The notes: generated by a model from the letters alone, not told the origin. A stretch of 64,000 bases of DNA from DTU098 sp964498525 (GCA_964498525.1 CAZCGU010000015.1:1-64000); one strand, 5' to 3'. Positions 35,877 to 45,339 are shown, numbered from the stretch's first letter. A program made the numbers and translations.

Positions 35877-35964
35877 TCTGGCTTCCTGTCTGTTTTTTAA
35901 GACCTGGAAGCCAGGGGTCCTTGAATCTGTTTCATCCCGCATTTTGCTTTGATCGGGGAGCCTG

Positions 35965-36453
35965 TCAGACGGGTTGCTTAAGCTTTTTTTCCATATAGGT
36001 GCGGAAGTTCTCCAGTCTTTTTTGATCCACGCGAATAAATTCCACCAGGCTTTTAATGCGGGTCACAGTTTCTTCCCGGATATTGTGTTCGATTTTTTCG
36101 GTTTCTTCCAGAATGCCTTCTTTAACCCCGAGGAGCATAAGGAACTTTTCAATTACCTTGTGCCTTTGCAACAGGTAATTTCCCAGTTTACGGCCCCGGG
36201 GGGTGAATTGGATCACTCCGTATTTTTCGTATTTAAGATAATCCATTTCCGCAAGCCGGCGGACCATTTTACTGGCCGAGGATGGTTGAACGTTCAAAGC
36301 GCCGGCTAGATCGCCCATCCTGGTGAAGCCATTTTCCCTGGAAAGGCGGTAGGCCATTTCCAGATAGTCCTCCATGCTGGAGGTAATCGTATCATCCTGG
36401 CTTAAAAGATCATACCCTCGTACCGTGTAAAATTTATAATTGCTGCTTACCAC
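35965..36453 (-). CDS. DtxR/MntR-family metal-dependent repressor
   Basis: The 162-residue protein has a winged helix (about residues 20-85: ITSSMEDYLEMAYRLS, GDLAGALNVQPSSASKMVRRL) and a metal-binding dimerisation domain (HKVIEKFLMLLGV and EKIEHNI carry the usual His and Glu ligands). It lacks an SH3-like third domain, so it resembles MntR and short DtxR-type proteins. It lies 160 bases downstream of the feoB genes on the same strand and may control them with iron or manganese. Start GTG is preceded by a G-rich site. A TTGACA on the minus strand (36551-36556) may be its own -35 box. Confidence 0.85.
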   Translation of the reverse strand: MVSSNYKFYTVRGYDLLSQDDTITSSMEDYLEMAYRLSRENGFTRMGDLAGALNVQPSSASKMVRRLAEMDYLKYEKYGVIQFTPRGRKLGNYLLQRHKVIEKFLMLLGVKEGILEETEKIEHNIREETVTRIKSLVEFIRVDQKRLENFRTYMEKKLKQPV

Positions 36454-36612
36454 AGGATTCCCCCCCGCGATTTATGGTAACAGATACCAGGGCATTCATA
36501 TTACAGGTTATGGGAAATGTGAGCCTTATGTGCATACGATTATCTGGTGTTGTCAAGCCGGTATGTTTGCTTTAGGGTAAGGACCGAAAAATAATACTTT
36601 TCACCTCGGGGG

Positions 36613-38043
36613 CTAAACCAGGCCCAGCAGTCGTACTGCCCGGGTCAGGGCGAAAGTTACCAGCAACGCTACGGACAGCGGCATCAACAGGGCGATCAAG
36701 GTCCACTTGAGGCTGCGGGTTTCCTTGAAAATAGTCAGCAGTGTAGTACCGCAGGGGTAGTGCAGCAGCGAAAACAGCATCACGGACAACGCCGTGAACC
36801 AGGTCCAGCCGTGCTGGCCCACCAGGATGTTATGCAGGGCCGCCAGGCTGTCCGGTTCCACCATGGTGCCGGACGAGATGTAGCCCATTAGCAGGATGGG
36901 CAGGACAATTTCATTAGCCGGCAACCCCAGAATAAAAGCTATCAGGATAAACCCGTCCATACCCAGGTGCCGGGCAAAGGCGTCCAGGGAACCGGCGGCA
37001 TAACACAAAAGGCTTGAACTGTCAATGAATGTATTGGCCAGAAGCCAGGTCGCGACCCCGGCTGGAACAGCCACTACCACCGCCCTCCCCAACACAAAAA
37101 GGGTCCGGTCCAGAACAGAGCGGATGATGATTCTGCCTGCTTGCGGCCTGCGGTAGGGGGGGAGTTCCAGAATAAAGAAAGAAGGCGCCCCGCGCAGCAA
37201 TGTTTTCGACAGCAGCTTCGAAACTAAAAGGGTGATTATTACGCCGGTTAAAACAAGTCCAACCACTACCGCAGTGGCTGCCGCCGAACGACAGGAAGCA
37301 GCCACCGCACCCCCCATAAACACGGTGGAAAGTGTGATTAAGATGGGGAAACGTCCGTTACAGGGTATAAAGTTATTGGTTAAAATTGCAATAAGCCGCT
37401 CTCTGGGGGATTCAATGATCCGGCAGGAGATGACACCCGCGGCGTTGCAGCCAAAACCCATGCTCATGGTCAGGGACTGTTTGCCGTGGGCGCCGGCCCG
37501 GCGAAAAAAATTGTCCAGATTAAAAGCAACCCGGGGAAGGTAGCCGAGGTCCTCCAGCAAAGTAAAAAGGGGGAAAAAAATGGCCATGGGGGGTAGCATT
37601 ACCGAAACAACCCAGGCCAGCGACATGTAAGCCCCCTCCACCAAAAGACCGTGCAGCCAGGCAGGGGCTCCAGCCTGGATGAACAACCCTGAAAGCAGAT
37701 CCTGGAGGCGGAAAAGAGCGGCGGCTAAAACCTGGGAAGGGTAATTGGCCCCCGTAACGGTCAGCCACAGAACCACCCCCAGGAGAATCAGCATCAAGGG
37801 GAACCCCAGCAGGCGCGAGGTAATAATATCATCAATTTTTTGATCCCAATTAATTTGCTTCCGGTTTTCCCGGCTGACAACCTTCCCCGCTATTTTTTCC
37901 GCGGAATCGTAAATCCCGTCAACGATGCGGTCCCGCATGGCGTTTTTTTCTTCAGGGGGGAGATCCCTGTTAATCTCATCCAGTATTTTGGTGAGAGGAT
38001 TGCAGCTTCCTACCTGGTACATAATATCTTTTCTTCCCCCCAT
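36613..38043 (-). CDS. feoB: FeoB membrane permease subunit (split FeoB)
   Basis: The 476-residue protein is the transmembrane part of the ferrous iron transporter, separated from its G domain. It has about ten hydrophobic segments, the gate motifs LLEDLGYLPRVAF and GFGCNAAGV, and the second gate segment in NNFIPCNGRFPIL. The cysteines in those gate motifs are those proposed for iron passage. The ATG at 38043 overlaps the G-domain gene by 34 bases in another frame; a second ATG at 38022 is possible. Separate FeoB halves are known in this bacterial group, so I take this as a true gene split. Confidence 0.88.
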   Translation of the reverse strand: MGGRKDIMYQVGSCNPLTKILDEINRDLPPEEKNAMRDRIVDGIYDSAEKIAGKVVSRENRKQINWDQKIDDIITSRLLGFPLMLILLGVVLWLTVTGANYPSQVLAAALFRLQDLLSGLFIQAGAPAWLHGLLVEGAYMSLAWVVSVMLPPMAIFFPLFTLLEDLGYLPRVAFNLDNFFRRAGAHGKQSLTMSMGFGCNAAGVISCRIIESPRERLIAILTNNFIPCNGRFPILITLSTVFMGGAVAASCRSAAATAVVVGLVLTGVIITLLVSKLLSKTLLRGAPSFFILELPPYRRPQAGRIIIRSVLDRTLFVLGRAVVVAVPAGVATWLLANTFIDSSSLLCYAAGSLDAFARHLGMDGFILIAFILGLPANEIVLPILLMGYISSGTMVEPDSLAALHNILVGQHGWTWFTALSVMLFSLLHYPCGTTLLTIFKETRSLKWTLIALLMPLSVALLVTFALTRAVRLLGLV

Positions 38044-38804
38044 TGAGGTGAACCTTTTTTATCATCATCCAGGTAAATCTGCAAGGAGTCAATAATGCCG
38101 CGATCGCCGTCGATCAAACGCAGGGCCACCCACCTGGGGTTCAGTCCCGCCGGGATTAACGGACTTATTTTCAACTCGATCCTTTGCACCAGATATTCTA
38201 TTTCTGAATCGTAGGTAACAAGCCTGGGGGTGATCTTGATTCGGCCGGATGCCACCCTGTCAATGGCATCTATCAATTTGTCCAGGCTGCGTCCGCTCCT
38301 GGCGGCAGTGGCGATGACCGGCACCCCCAGTTCGCTGGATAATAAATCCACGTCCACACGAATATATTTTCTTTCCGCCTCGTCCATAAGGTTAACGCAG
38401 ACCACTACCCTGGGGGTTATTTCCATGACCTGCAACACCAGGTTCAAGTTGCGTTCCAGGCAGGTGGCGTCAGTAACGATCACTGTTGCGTCGGGGCGGG
38501 TAAAGCAGATATAGTCCCTGGCTACTTGCTCGTCAACTGAATTTGCAAACAGGGAATATGTACCCGGCAGATCCACCAGGGTAAAATGTTTGTTTTTATA
38601 GTAAAAACTCCCCTCAGCCCTTTGTACCGTCTTACCCGGCCAGTTGCCCGTATGCTGGCGAAGCCCCGTCAGGGCGTTAAAAACCGTACTCTTGCCGGTG
38701 TTGGGGTTGCCGGCCAGGGCTATGGTCATCTGCGGACATTGGTGTTGCGGCACGGATTGGTTCCAGCAATTCTTTTTGCGGCAGGCCCCCTTAAAAAAAG
38801 CCAT
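38010..38804 (-). CDS. feoB: FeoB G-domain subunit (split FeoB)
   Basis: The roughly 264-residue cytosolic protein carries the FeoB GTPase: G1 GNPNTGKSTVFN near residue 32, G3 DLPGTYS, G4 NLMDE, and then a helical GDI-like domain. Before G1 there is a short Cys-containing extension (C8, C13, C22 counting from the ATG at 38804). The ATG is preferred to TTG at 38810 because GGGGG is then eight bases away. The overlap with the permease gene implies coupled translation in a feoA-feoB(G)-feoB(TM) operon. Confidence 0.88.
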   Translation of the reverse strand: MAFFKGACRKKNCWNQSVPQHQCPQMTIALAGNPNTGKSTVFNALTGLRQHTGNWPGKTVQRAEGSFYYKNKHFTLVDLPGTYSLFANSVDEQVARDYICFTRPDATVIVTDATCLERNLNLVLQVMEITPRVVVCVNLMDEAERKYIRVDVDLLSSELGVPVIATAARSGRSLDKLIDAIDRVASGRIKITPRLVTYDSEIEYLVQRIELKISPLIPAGLNPRWVALRLIDGDRGIIDSLQIYLDDDKKGSPQWGEEKILCTR

Positions 38805-38806
38805 CT

Positions 38807-39067
38807 TCAAACCCCCTTCGCGGAATAAATTTCCATCCTGATTAAAACCTCCCTGGCCACTTCTTCCCTGAGGGCGATAACCGTTCCCCGGATCTTGTAG
38901 GCAGTGGGATCGCCCGACGGGCTGCTCCGGATTGTTTTTACTTCAGTACCCGGAACAAGCCCTAAATCCAGCAGGCGGCGTCTGGTCATACCCCGGGCCA
39001 GTAGTGTATCAATCCGGCCGGAGCGGCCCACCGGAAGCTGGGCCAGGGTCAGCGTTTCTATGTTCAA
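38807..39067 (-). CDS. feoA: FeoA, SH3-like accessory protein of ferrous iron transport
   Basis: The 86-residue protein has the FeoA/SH3 pattern: LTLAQLPVGRSGRI at the start, RRRLLDLGLVPGTEV in the middle, and KIRGTVIALREEVAREVLI at the end. The start is TTG, nine bases after CGGGAGG. It is the first gene of the feo operon and ends two bases before the G-domain start. Confidence 0.92.
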   Translation of the reverse strand: MNIETLTLAQLPVGRSGRIDTLLARGMTRRRLLDLGLVPGTEVKTIRSSPSGDPTAYKIRGTVIALREEVAREVLIRMEIYSAKGV

Positions 39068-39147
39068 GGCGCAAATACCTCCCGTTTTACTTTGGGGAGC
39101 AAAATAACCGGCTTTAAGGAGTGGTTAAAAAAGTTGCCTGCGGCTAA

Positions 39148-39181
39148 ATCCCCTTCTTCTTACTTTATTAAAGAAGGGGAT
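39148..39181. terminator. Hairpin between the P-type ATPase and feoA
   Basis: ATCCCCTTCTT (39148-39158) pairs perfectly with AAGAAGGGGAT (39171-39181). T runs on either side are short. It sits after the ATPase gene and before the feo promoter on the minus strand. Confidence 0.5.
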
Positions 39182-39243
39182 CTTTGGTGTTTGTCTAAAT
39201 TAAACCCATTTCCCTCCAAAAATAAAACGTATTAAGATCCGGC

Positions 39244-41658
39244 TCAGGCCTTGCCGCAGGAAAACTCCGGGGTCCTGGCCGGCTGGTTTTTTTTGACGGG
39301 GCGCCTGCCGGCCTTGAAAAGCCGCATCCCGTTCAGGACAACCAGCAGGGAGGCCCCGGTGTCGGCAAACACAGCCATCCAAAGACTGGTGAAGCCCGCG
39401 AAGGTAAACGCGATAAAAACGCCTTTGACCAGCAAGGAAAAGGCAATGTTCTGCTTGACAATTTGCAAGGTGCTCCGGCCCAGCCGGATGATATAGGGAA
39501 GGTTAGCCAGATCATCACCCATCAAGGCGATATCTGCTGTTTCCAGGGCAGTATCCGTGCCGGCGGCGCCCATTGCTATTCCCACCGTGGCTGCCGCCAG
39601 GGCGGGACTGTCGTTGATCCCGTCACCTACCATGGCCAGCTTGCCGTGCTTTTCCATTAATGAGTTTACAATCGAGAGCTTATCTTCCGGCAGCAAGCCG
39701 GAATGGACTTCATCAATGCCCAGGCGGCCGGCGATCCTGGCAGCGGCTCCAGTGCTGTCGCCGGTGAGGACGACAATCCGGTCGATCCCGGAACGGCGCA
39801 AGCCTTCAATGGCCTCCGCGGCGTTGTGCCGGGTTTTTTCGGCAACAAACAAGGCTCCGATTATTCCCTGGCGGTTCCCCACAAGAACAGGAATGCCGCT
39901 TCTTTCTTTTAAATCTTCCAGAAACGCCACCGGCTTCGGAGAGATTCCAGCCTCGTTCAGAAGTTTTAAGTTGCCGGCGTAATAGCGCTTCCCCGCAAAT
40001 TCCCCGGTCACACCCTGGCCGGGGAGGGGTTTGAATCCGGTGAATTTCCGCGGCTTGAGTGATCTTTCCCGGGCGGCGCGCAGGATTGCCCCGGCCAGGG
40101 GATGCTCCGAACGCTGCTCAATGGAAGCGGCAATTTCAAGCAATTCTTCCCGGGAATAACCGGGCGCCGGTAATATTTCCGCTACTTCAGGGTGTCCCGT
40201 GGTCAGGGTGCCGGTTTTGTCAAAAGCAACCACCTTCAGTGCGCCTGCCTCCTCCAGATAAGCGCCGCCCTTAATAAGAACGCCTTTTTTGGCGGCTCCG
40301 CCAATGGCTGCTACAATTGACACCGGGGTTGAGATAACCAGGGCACAGGGACAGGATATGACCAGGAGAATCAATGCTTTTTCAAACCAGGGCGGGAAGG
40401 GCAGACCCAGGACAAGGACGGGAAGTACCGCCGTAAGCACGGCGCCGGCTATAATCAGCGGGGTATAAATCCTGGCGAAAACGTCGACAAACTGTTGGGA
40501 AGGAGCCTTTTGGGCCTGGGCTTCTTCAATCAAGTTGATAATCCTGGCCAGGGTGTTGTCTTTAGCAGTCCTGGTTACCGTAACTTCCATGTATCCGTGT
40601 TCGTTGACTGTTCCCGCGAAGACCGGATCCCCGGCCTTTTTCGCCACTGGTAGGGATTCCCCGGTCAGGGGGGACTGGTTCACATTGGAAAAGCCGGACT
40701 GAACGGTGCCGTCCATGGCAATTCTCTCCCCGGGCCGTACCAGGAGCGTGTCGCCGATCTTGATCTCGCCGGCGGGGAGATTCTTTTCCATGCCGTTCCT
40801 GCGGACCAGGGCTTCCTTTGGGGTTAGGGCTAACAGGGAACGGATGGAATTTCTCGCCTTATCCACGGTATAGCTCTGCAAAGCGCTGCCCAGGGAAAAA
40901 AGAAAGACAAGGGTGGCGCCTTCCAGCCACTCGCCGATGGCCAACGCCCCGATCAGGGCAAGAGTCATCAAAACGTTCATGTCCAGGCTTAAAGCGCGCA
41001 GGGCATAAAGGGCGCTTCGCCCGATATTATAACCCCCTGCCAGAATAGCTAAAAGATAGGCCGTCTTTCCGGTAACACCGGGCATATCCAGCAGGGACGA
41101 AAGGATCCCCAGGGTGATAAAAAGGCCGGAAAATATTGTTATGAGAACTTTTTGCCGCCTGAAAAGGGATTCAGGCAAAGGCCTGGTTTCCCTCGCAGAA
41201 ACAGGCTCGATGTCGTAACCTGAAGCCCGGACAAGTTCAATTATACTGCCGGAAGGACAGGTGTGCCGCAGGCTCAGTCTGGCTATCCCAAAGTTCAGTT
41301 CCGCCTCCATTACGCCGGGCGCTTGCAATAGCCTTGTTTTCAGTTTGCCGGCACAGTCGGCGCAGTCCAGACCCTGCAATTGATAGGTGGATAACTGGAC
41401 GGTTTCCGAAGTAGTTGGTTCTTCCTGTTCAACAGTAAAACCGGCATCTTTAACCAGTGAAAGGATTTTGTGGGGGGACAGGGTATGCCTGACAGTCAGC
41501 TTTCCCGTTCCAAAGCTAACGCGAACGGATTCCACACCGGGTGTCAGGGCCAATTTATTTTCAAGTTTGTCTGCGCATGCGGCGCAATCAAGTCCGCCCA
41601 GTTTGAAAGAGTTGGTTTTGCTTCTGCCTTTTGAATGCGGTATTAGTGCCTCGGGCAA
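39244..41658 (-). CDS. cadA: Zn/Cd/Pb-type P1B ATPase with two heavy-metal-associated domains
   Basis: This exporter pumps soft divalent metals out of the cell. The roughly 804-residue protein has two HMA domains near residues 15-80 and 90-155, with LDCAACA and LDCADCA metal sites; the transmembrane SCPCALVIS motif; DKTGTLT with the phosphorylated Asp; and GDGINDSPAL. The C-terminus ends CGKA, a possible extra ligand. The TTG at 41658 is chosen over ATG at 41673 because GGAGGGAG lies six bases before the TTG, while the ATG has no site. The CadC-like repressor gene lies just upstream in the same operon. Confidence 0.92.
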   Translation of the reverse strand: MPEALIPHSKGRSKTNSFKLGGLDCAACADKLENKLALTPGVESVRVSFGTGKLTVRHTLSPHKILSLVKDAGFTVEQEEPTTSETVQLSTYQLQGLDCADCAGKLKTRLLQAPGVMEAELNFGIARLSLRHTCPSGSIIELVRASGYDIEPVSARETRPLPESLFRRQKVLITIFSGLFITLGILSSLLDMPGVTGKTAYLLAILAGGYNIGRSALYALRALSLDMNVLMTLALIGALAIGEWLEGATLVFLFSLGSALQSYTVDKARNSIRSLLALTPKEALVRRNGMEKNLPAGEIKIGDTLLVRPGERIAMDGTVQSGFSNVNQSPLTGESLPVAKKAGDPVFAGTVNEHGYMEVTVTRTAKDNTLARIINLIEEAQAQKAPSQQFVDVFARIYTPLIIAGAVLTAVLPVLVLGLPFPPWFEKALILLVISCPCALVISTPVSIVAAIGGAAKKGVLIKGGAYLEEAGALKVVAFDKTGTLTTGHPEVAEILPAPGYSREELLEIAASIEQRSEHPLAGAILRAARERSLKPRKFTGFKPLPGQGVTGEFAGKRYYAGNLKLLNEAGISPKPVAFLEDLKERSGIPVLVGNRQGIIGALFVAEKTRHNAAEAIEGLRRSGIDRIVVLTGDSTGAAARIAGRLGIDEVHSGLLPEDKLSIVNSLMEKHGKLAMVGDGINDSPALAAATVGIAMGAAGTDTALETADIALMGDDLANLPYIIRLGRSTLQIVKQNIAFSLLVKGVFIAFTFAGFTSLWMAVFADTGASLLVVLNGMRLFKAGRRPVKKNQPARTPEFSCGKA

Positions 41659-41686
41659 GCTAACTCCCTCCATTTAGAAAAGATAA

Positions 41687-42043
41687 TTAAAGTTTTAGGT
41701 CCCTGTGGGTCAGAGCAGTTTCAAGCAGGAGAGAAACGCAATGGTTGTCCAGGGAATAGAAAACCATCTTGCCCTGACGCCGGTATCTGGCCAGTCCGGC
41801 GTTTTTAAGATAGCGCAGGTGGTGGGAGGCTGCCGCAACTGTGGTACCGGTAATGTTGGCCACGTCGCAAACGCAGAGCTCTTCGCAGGCCAGGGCAAAG
41901 ATGATCTTAAGTCTGGTTTCATCCCCCAGGGCCTTAAAAAGGGGGGCTAAACCCTCAACTTCTTGTATTTTCCGGCGAAGCCGGCGGACCTTTTCCTCGT
42001 TGTAACAGAAGATATCACAGAGACCGGGCTCGTATTCAGCCAA
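41687..42043 (-). CDS. cadC: ArsR/SmtB-family metal-responsive repressor, CadC-like
   Basis: The 118-residue winged-helix protein has the sensor motif ELCVCDVA (alpha-3 type Cys site, residues about 55-62), a recognition helix in TVAAASHHLRYLKNAGL, and N-terminal Cys residues (C9, C13), as in CadC, which uses N-terminal and alpha-3 cysteines for Cd/Pb. It is followed 28 bases later by the P-type ATPase, which it probably controls. The start is TTG after GGAGGTGA. The shared operator copies are described separately. Confidence 0.9.
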   Translation of the reverse strand: MAEYEPGLCDIFCYNEEKVRRLRRKIQEVEGLAPLFKALGDETRLKIIFALACEELCVCDVANITGTTVAAASHHLRYLKNAGLARYRRQGKMVFYSLDNHCVSLLLETALTHRDLKL

Positions 42044-42063
42044 TACAACTCACCTCCGGGCAG

Positions 42064-42089
42064 AATATTAAAACATTCGTTTGAATATT
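42064..42089 (-). promoter_or_regulatory. Putative CadC-like operator/promoter of the cad operon
   Basis: An ATTC-N4-GAAT dyad (42075-42086) lies inside a 26-bp AT-rich element, starting 30 bases upstream of the repressor start codon. The element matches 22 of 26 bases with one at 51729-51754. Confidence 0.6.
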
Positions 42090-42237
42090 ATAATATGTCA
42101 TCCGGGTTTTCTTTGCTACTATTATATTTTGTATATTACGGTGTATTTTATAGCTCCAGTTAAATGAAGGGAAATGATGGATTAAGTAGAAATAGTAATG
42201 GAAGCTATTTGGGTTACCGATAAGTGGGGGTGGAGTA

Positions 42238-43629
42238 TTGACAGAAAAAGACATCGAGGTTATGCAAAAACTATTTAGCCCCGGAAATGTGGCTGTGATT
42301 GGAGCTACCGCTTCATCTGAAAGAGTTGGTTACAACCTTCTGGACAGCCTGATTGAAGGAGGTTACAAAGGTAAAATTTATCCTGTTCATCCCAGTTTAA
42401 AAGAAATTCTTGGGATCCCTGTTTATCCTTCCCTTCGGGATATTCCGGACCGGGTAGACCTGGCTCTTGTTGCCTTAAACCGGCGGGACACGGTTGAAGT
42501 GTTGGAGCGCTGCGGAGAACTGGGCGTAAAGGGCGCTGTAAGTCTTGCCGGCGGCTTCAGGGAAACTGGGGAAGAGGGACGGGCCCTGGAAAAAAGAATA
42601 GTTGAAATAGCAGAAAAATATGCGCTAAAGGTTGTCGGTCCCAATACCCTGGGGATCATGAATTTGGAAGCGGATCTTAATGCCTCGTTCTACCCGGTGA
42701 GACTAAAAAAGGGGAATGTGTCCCTGATCTCGCAAAGCGGTGGAATTGGTTTCAGTATAATTCAAAAATGTCAAGATGAAGGGGTGGGCCTGAATAAATT
42801 CATCGGCGCCGGCAACCGTACAGTCCTGGAAATCGCGGACTACCTGGAGTTTCTGGCCGGAGATGCCGGGACAAGGGTAATAGGGGTTTTCCTGGAAGGA
42901 GTGGAGAATGCCCGGAGACTGGTGCAGGCGGCAGGCCGGGTGGCACGTAAGAAGCCTGTAGTCATCTACAAAGTTGGGCACTCCGATGACGTTAACAAGG
43001 CAACTCTAACCCATACCGGAAGCATGGCCGGACCCTACAAGCTGTTCCGGGATATTTTTAATCAGTATGGAGTTTTGCTGGCCGGCAGCGTTGCTGAACT
43101 TGTGGCAGCCTGTAAAGCGCTTTCGCTCTGTCAGCTTCCTGCCGGGGGCAGATTGGGCCTGTATACTTACACGGCGGGGCCGGCTATCGTTGCCCTGGAT
43201 GGTCTTGCCGGACGGGAAATCAGCATCCCGGCGCCAGCGCCGGGGACTGTTCGTAAGATTAAAGCAATCCTGGGCGAGGATCTTCCCGTTATTTTAAAGA
43301 ACCCCATAGATACCGGGGGTCTGGGTACCCGGTCCGGTACCTACGGCCTTTTGGTAGAGGCTGCCCTGAACGATCCCAACTTCGATCTTCTGGCAACATT
43401 TAGCTGCCCCCATAAAAACTGGCGGAATCCTACCAGTGAGCTAATCGAAGCACATAAAAAAAGCGGCAAGCCGCTGCTATCCTGTTACATATCCACGATA
43501 AAGGGCGTGGAGGCGGACAGGGAAGTTCTCCAGCAGGCGGGTATCCCCCTTTATAAGTCACCGGAGGAAACCGCCTGGGGTATTGCCGCGCTGGTCCATT
43601 ACAGCCGGGGGGTGGAATGCCTTTCATGA
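42238..43629 (+). CDS. ADP-forming acyl-CoA synthetase, alpha subunit
   Basis: This enzyme converts acyl-CoA, ADP and phosphate to an acid, CoA and ATP. The 463-residue subunit has the CoA-binding Rossmann start (SPGNVAVIGATA), the ISQSGGIGFSIIQ loop, and the LTHTGSMAG segment holding the probable phosphorylated His near residue 261. It overlaps the beta gene by 13 bases. In many bacteria the two are one fused chain; separate genes are more usual in archaea. The substrate (acetate, propionate or an aromatic acid) cannot be told from sequence. Start TTG after GGGGGTGGAG. Confidence 0.88.
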   Translation: MTEKDIEVMQKLFSPGNVAVIGATASSERVGYNLLDSLIEGGYKGKIYPVHPSLKEILGIPVYPSLRDIPDRVDLALVALNRRDTVEVLERCGELGVKGAVSLAGGFRETGEEGRALEKRIVEIAEKYALKVVGPNTLGIMNLEADLNASFYPVRLKKGNVSLISQSGGIGFSIIQKCQDEGVGLNKFIGAGNRTVLEIADYLEFLAGDAGTRVIGVFLEGVENARRLVQAAGRVARKKPVVIYKVGHSDDVNKATLTHTGSMAGPYKLFRDIFNQYGVLLAGSVAELVAACKALSLCQLPAGGRLGLYTYTAGPAIVALDGLAGREISIPAPAPGTVRKIKAILGEDLPVILKNPIDTGGLGTRSGTYGLLVEAALNDPNFDLLATFSCPHKNWRNPTSELIEAHKKSGKPLLSCYISTIKGVEADREVLQQAGIPLYKSPEETAWGIAALVHYSRGVECLS

Positions 43630-44324
43630 AGGCGCGAAAATTAATTGAAAACATACGCAAAACAGGCAGAACTTTCTTAACTGAGTTCGAATCCAAGGAA
43701 TTTCTTGCCTTAAGGGGTATTCCCGTGGTGTCCTGCCAGGTGGCCCGGGACGAGGAAGAAACGGTTAGAATAGCTCGCCAATGCGGTTTCCCCGTGGTTC
43801 TAAAGGTGAATTCCCCCCATATCGTTCACAAATCGGAACGGGGGGGTGTGTTTCTTAATCTTCCGGGAGAGGAAGCTGTCCGGGAAGCTTTCAGAAATAT
43901 CAAGAGGAATTGTGCTGCCGTCGATCCCGATGCTGATGTAACCGTACAACCCATGCTCAAAAAGGGCGTGGAAGTATTAATAGGCACAATTGCGGACAGG
44001 CAGTTCGGCCCGGTGGTAGCTTTCGGACTGGGAGGTGTTTTTACCGAAGTCCTCAAGGATATTGTTTTTAGAATGGCCCCCGTAAGTACCGCAGAAGCAG
44101 AAAAAATGGTCTGTCAGATCGAAGGAAACTGCCTTCTGCGGGGCTACAGGGGAAACCCGGCTGTGGATACCCTTTCCCTGCAGAAGATTATTACCAGTAT
44201 ATCGCAACTTGCCGTAGAAATGGAAGATATCGAGGAGATGGACTTAAATCCGGTTGTTGTTTTCCCCCGTGGCGCCAGGGTTCTGGATGCGCGAATTAAA
44301 ATAAGTCAGATCCAGTCAGGCTAG
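43617..44324 (+). CDS. ADP-forming acyl-CoA synthetase, beta subunit (ATP-grasp)
   Basis: The 235-residue subunit carries the ATP-grasp fold: LTEFESKEFLALRGIPV near the start, GFPVVLKVNSPHIVHKSERGGV (split here by the fold, His at about residue 71), and FGPVVAFGLGGVFTEVLKD. It receives phosphate from the alpha-subunit His and makes ATP. The ATG at 43617 overlaps the alpha gene; ATG 43626 is also possible. Its 3' end overlaps the convergent hydrolase gene by 9 bases. Confidence 0.88.
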   Translation: MPFMKARKLIENIRKTGRTFLTEFESKEFLALRGIPVVSCQVARDEEETVRIARQCGFPVVLKVNSPHIVHKSERGGVFLNLPGEEAVREAFRNIKRNCAAVDPDADVTVQPMLKKGVEVLIGTIADRQFGPVVAFGLGGVFTEVLKDIVFRMAPVSTAEAEKMVCQIEGNCLLRGYRGNPAVDTLSLQKIITSISQLAVEMEDIEEMDLNPVVVFPRGARVLDARIKISQIQSG

Positions 44325-45098
44325 AGTTGGGGAGAAACATTCATCCAGCCAGTTAAACAGGCAAGCCCAGGCTTCCAGGTGCTTCCCTGTAAAACGGTGG
44401 TCGGCTCCCTCTACGATCCGGATCTTCTTTGGTTCACCCGCCGCGCCATAAATTGCCCGGGCGTTCCAGGCGGGCACCACGTTGTCGCTGCTTCCATGGA
44501 CCACCAGGAGCGGGCGGGGCGCCACCAGGGCGGCCTGCCCATAGACGTCATGCTGTTGCAGGTCGGTAAAAAAACTCTCCCGCACGCGGACAGTCCCCTG
44601 TTCCCCGGTAAGCGGCGTCAGCCCGTTTTTTTCCTCCTGTAGCACACCTCTTCTGCCCTGAAAAAGATTTAATGGTTCCGACGGCGCCGCCCAGGTGCAC
44701 ACCCCGGCTACCCGCCTGTCCGCGCCGGCCTGGCATAGGGCGGTGGTGCCGCCAAAGCTTCGTCCGGTGAGGATTATTTTTTCAAAACCCTTCGCCAGGC
44801 AAAAATCCACGGAGCTGTTTAGGTCCTTGATTTGGCCTGTGAGGCTGATGTCTGCGAAATCGCCCTCGCTGTCGCCACAGCCGCTAAAGTTGAACAACAA
44901 GGTAGCATACCCCTTTTTCCCCAGTTCTTCCGCCATTTCCAGTGCCCTGCCCCCGCCTTCCTTGCTGCCCGTAAAACCGTGACAGACAATAAGCACGGGT
45001 CCTTTATTTTCAGTGGAGTGAAGCAATCCCGCCAGTCTCAAGCCTTTAGCGTTGAGGTAACTGACCTTTTCCCAACCGGGTGATTCTGTTAAGAACAC
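44316..45098 (-). CDS. Alpha/beta hydrolase family protein
   Basis: The 260-residue protein has the nucleophile elbow GRSFGGTT (Ser near residue 114), an N-terminal VCHGFTGSKEGG oxyanion region, VVHGSSDNVVP with the acidic residue, and EGADHRFTG with the catalytic His. It resembles serine esterases or aminopeptidase-like hydrolases; the substrate is unknown. AAAGGAGGG precedes the GTG start. It has no signal peptide and is probably cytosolic. Confidence 0.82.
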   Translation of the reverse strand: MFLTESPGWEKVSYLNAKGLRLAGLLHSTENKGPVLIVCHGFTGSKEGGGRALEMAEELGKKGYATLLFNFSGCGDSEGDFADISLTGQIKDLNSSVDFCLAKGFEKIILTGRSFGGTTALCQAGADRRVAGVCTWAAPSEPLNLFQGRRGVLQEEKNGLTPLTGEQGTVRVRESFFTDLQQHDVYGQAALVAPRPLLVVHGSSDNVVPAWNARAIYGAAGEPKKIRIVEGADHRFTGKHLEAWACLFNWLDECFSPTLA

Positions 45099-45339
45099 CG
45101 GAACACCCTCCTTTGAGAATGAATGTAAGATTTATACAGGAGAAACGGACTCAAGAATAGAAAATAAGCACTTGAATCCCAGACATGACTTATGATAACT
45201 TTAAGTTGCTGCAAGAAAACCAACAATTCGAGCTCCTTCCGCAACCAGCGGATCCCTGGTAATACCCCGGGTTTAGGATTTACTAAAATAATTAGAATAA
45301 AGCAATTTTAAATACAGCCCCGGTAAAGGAGGATTTTAG

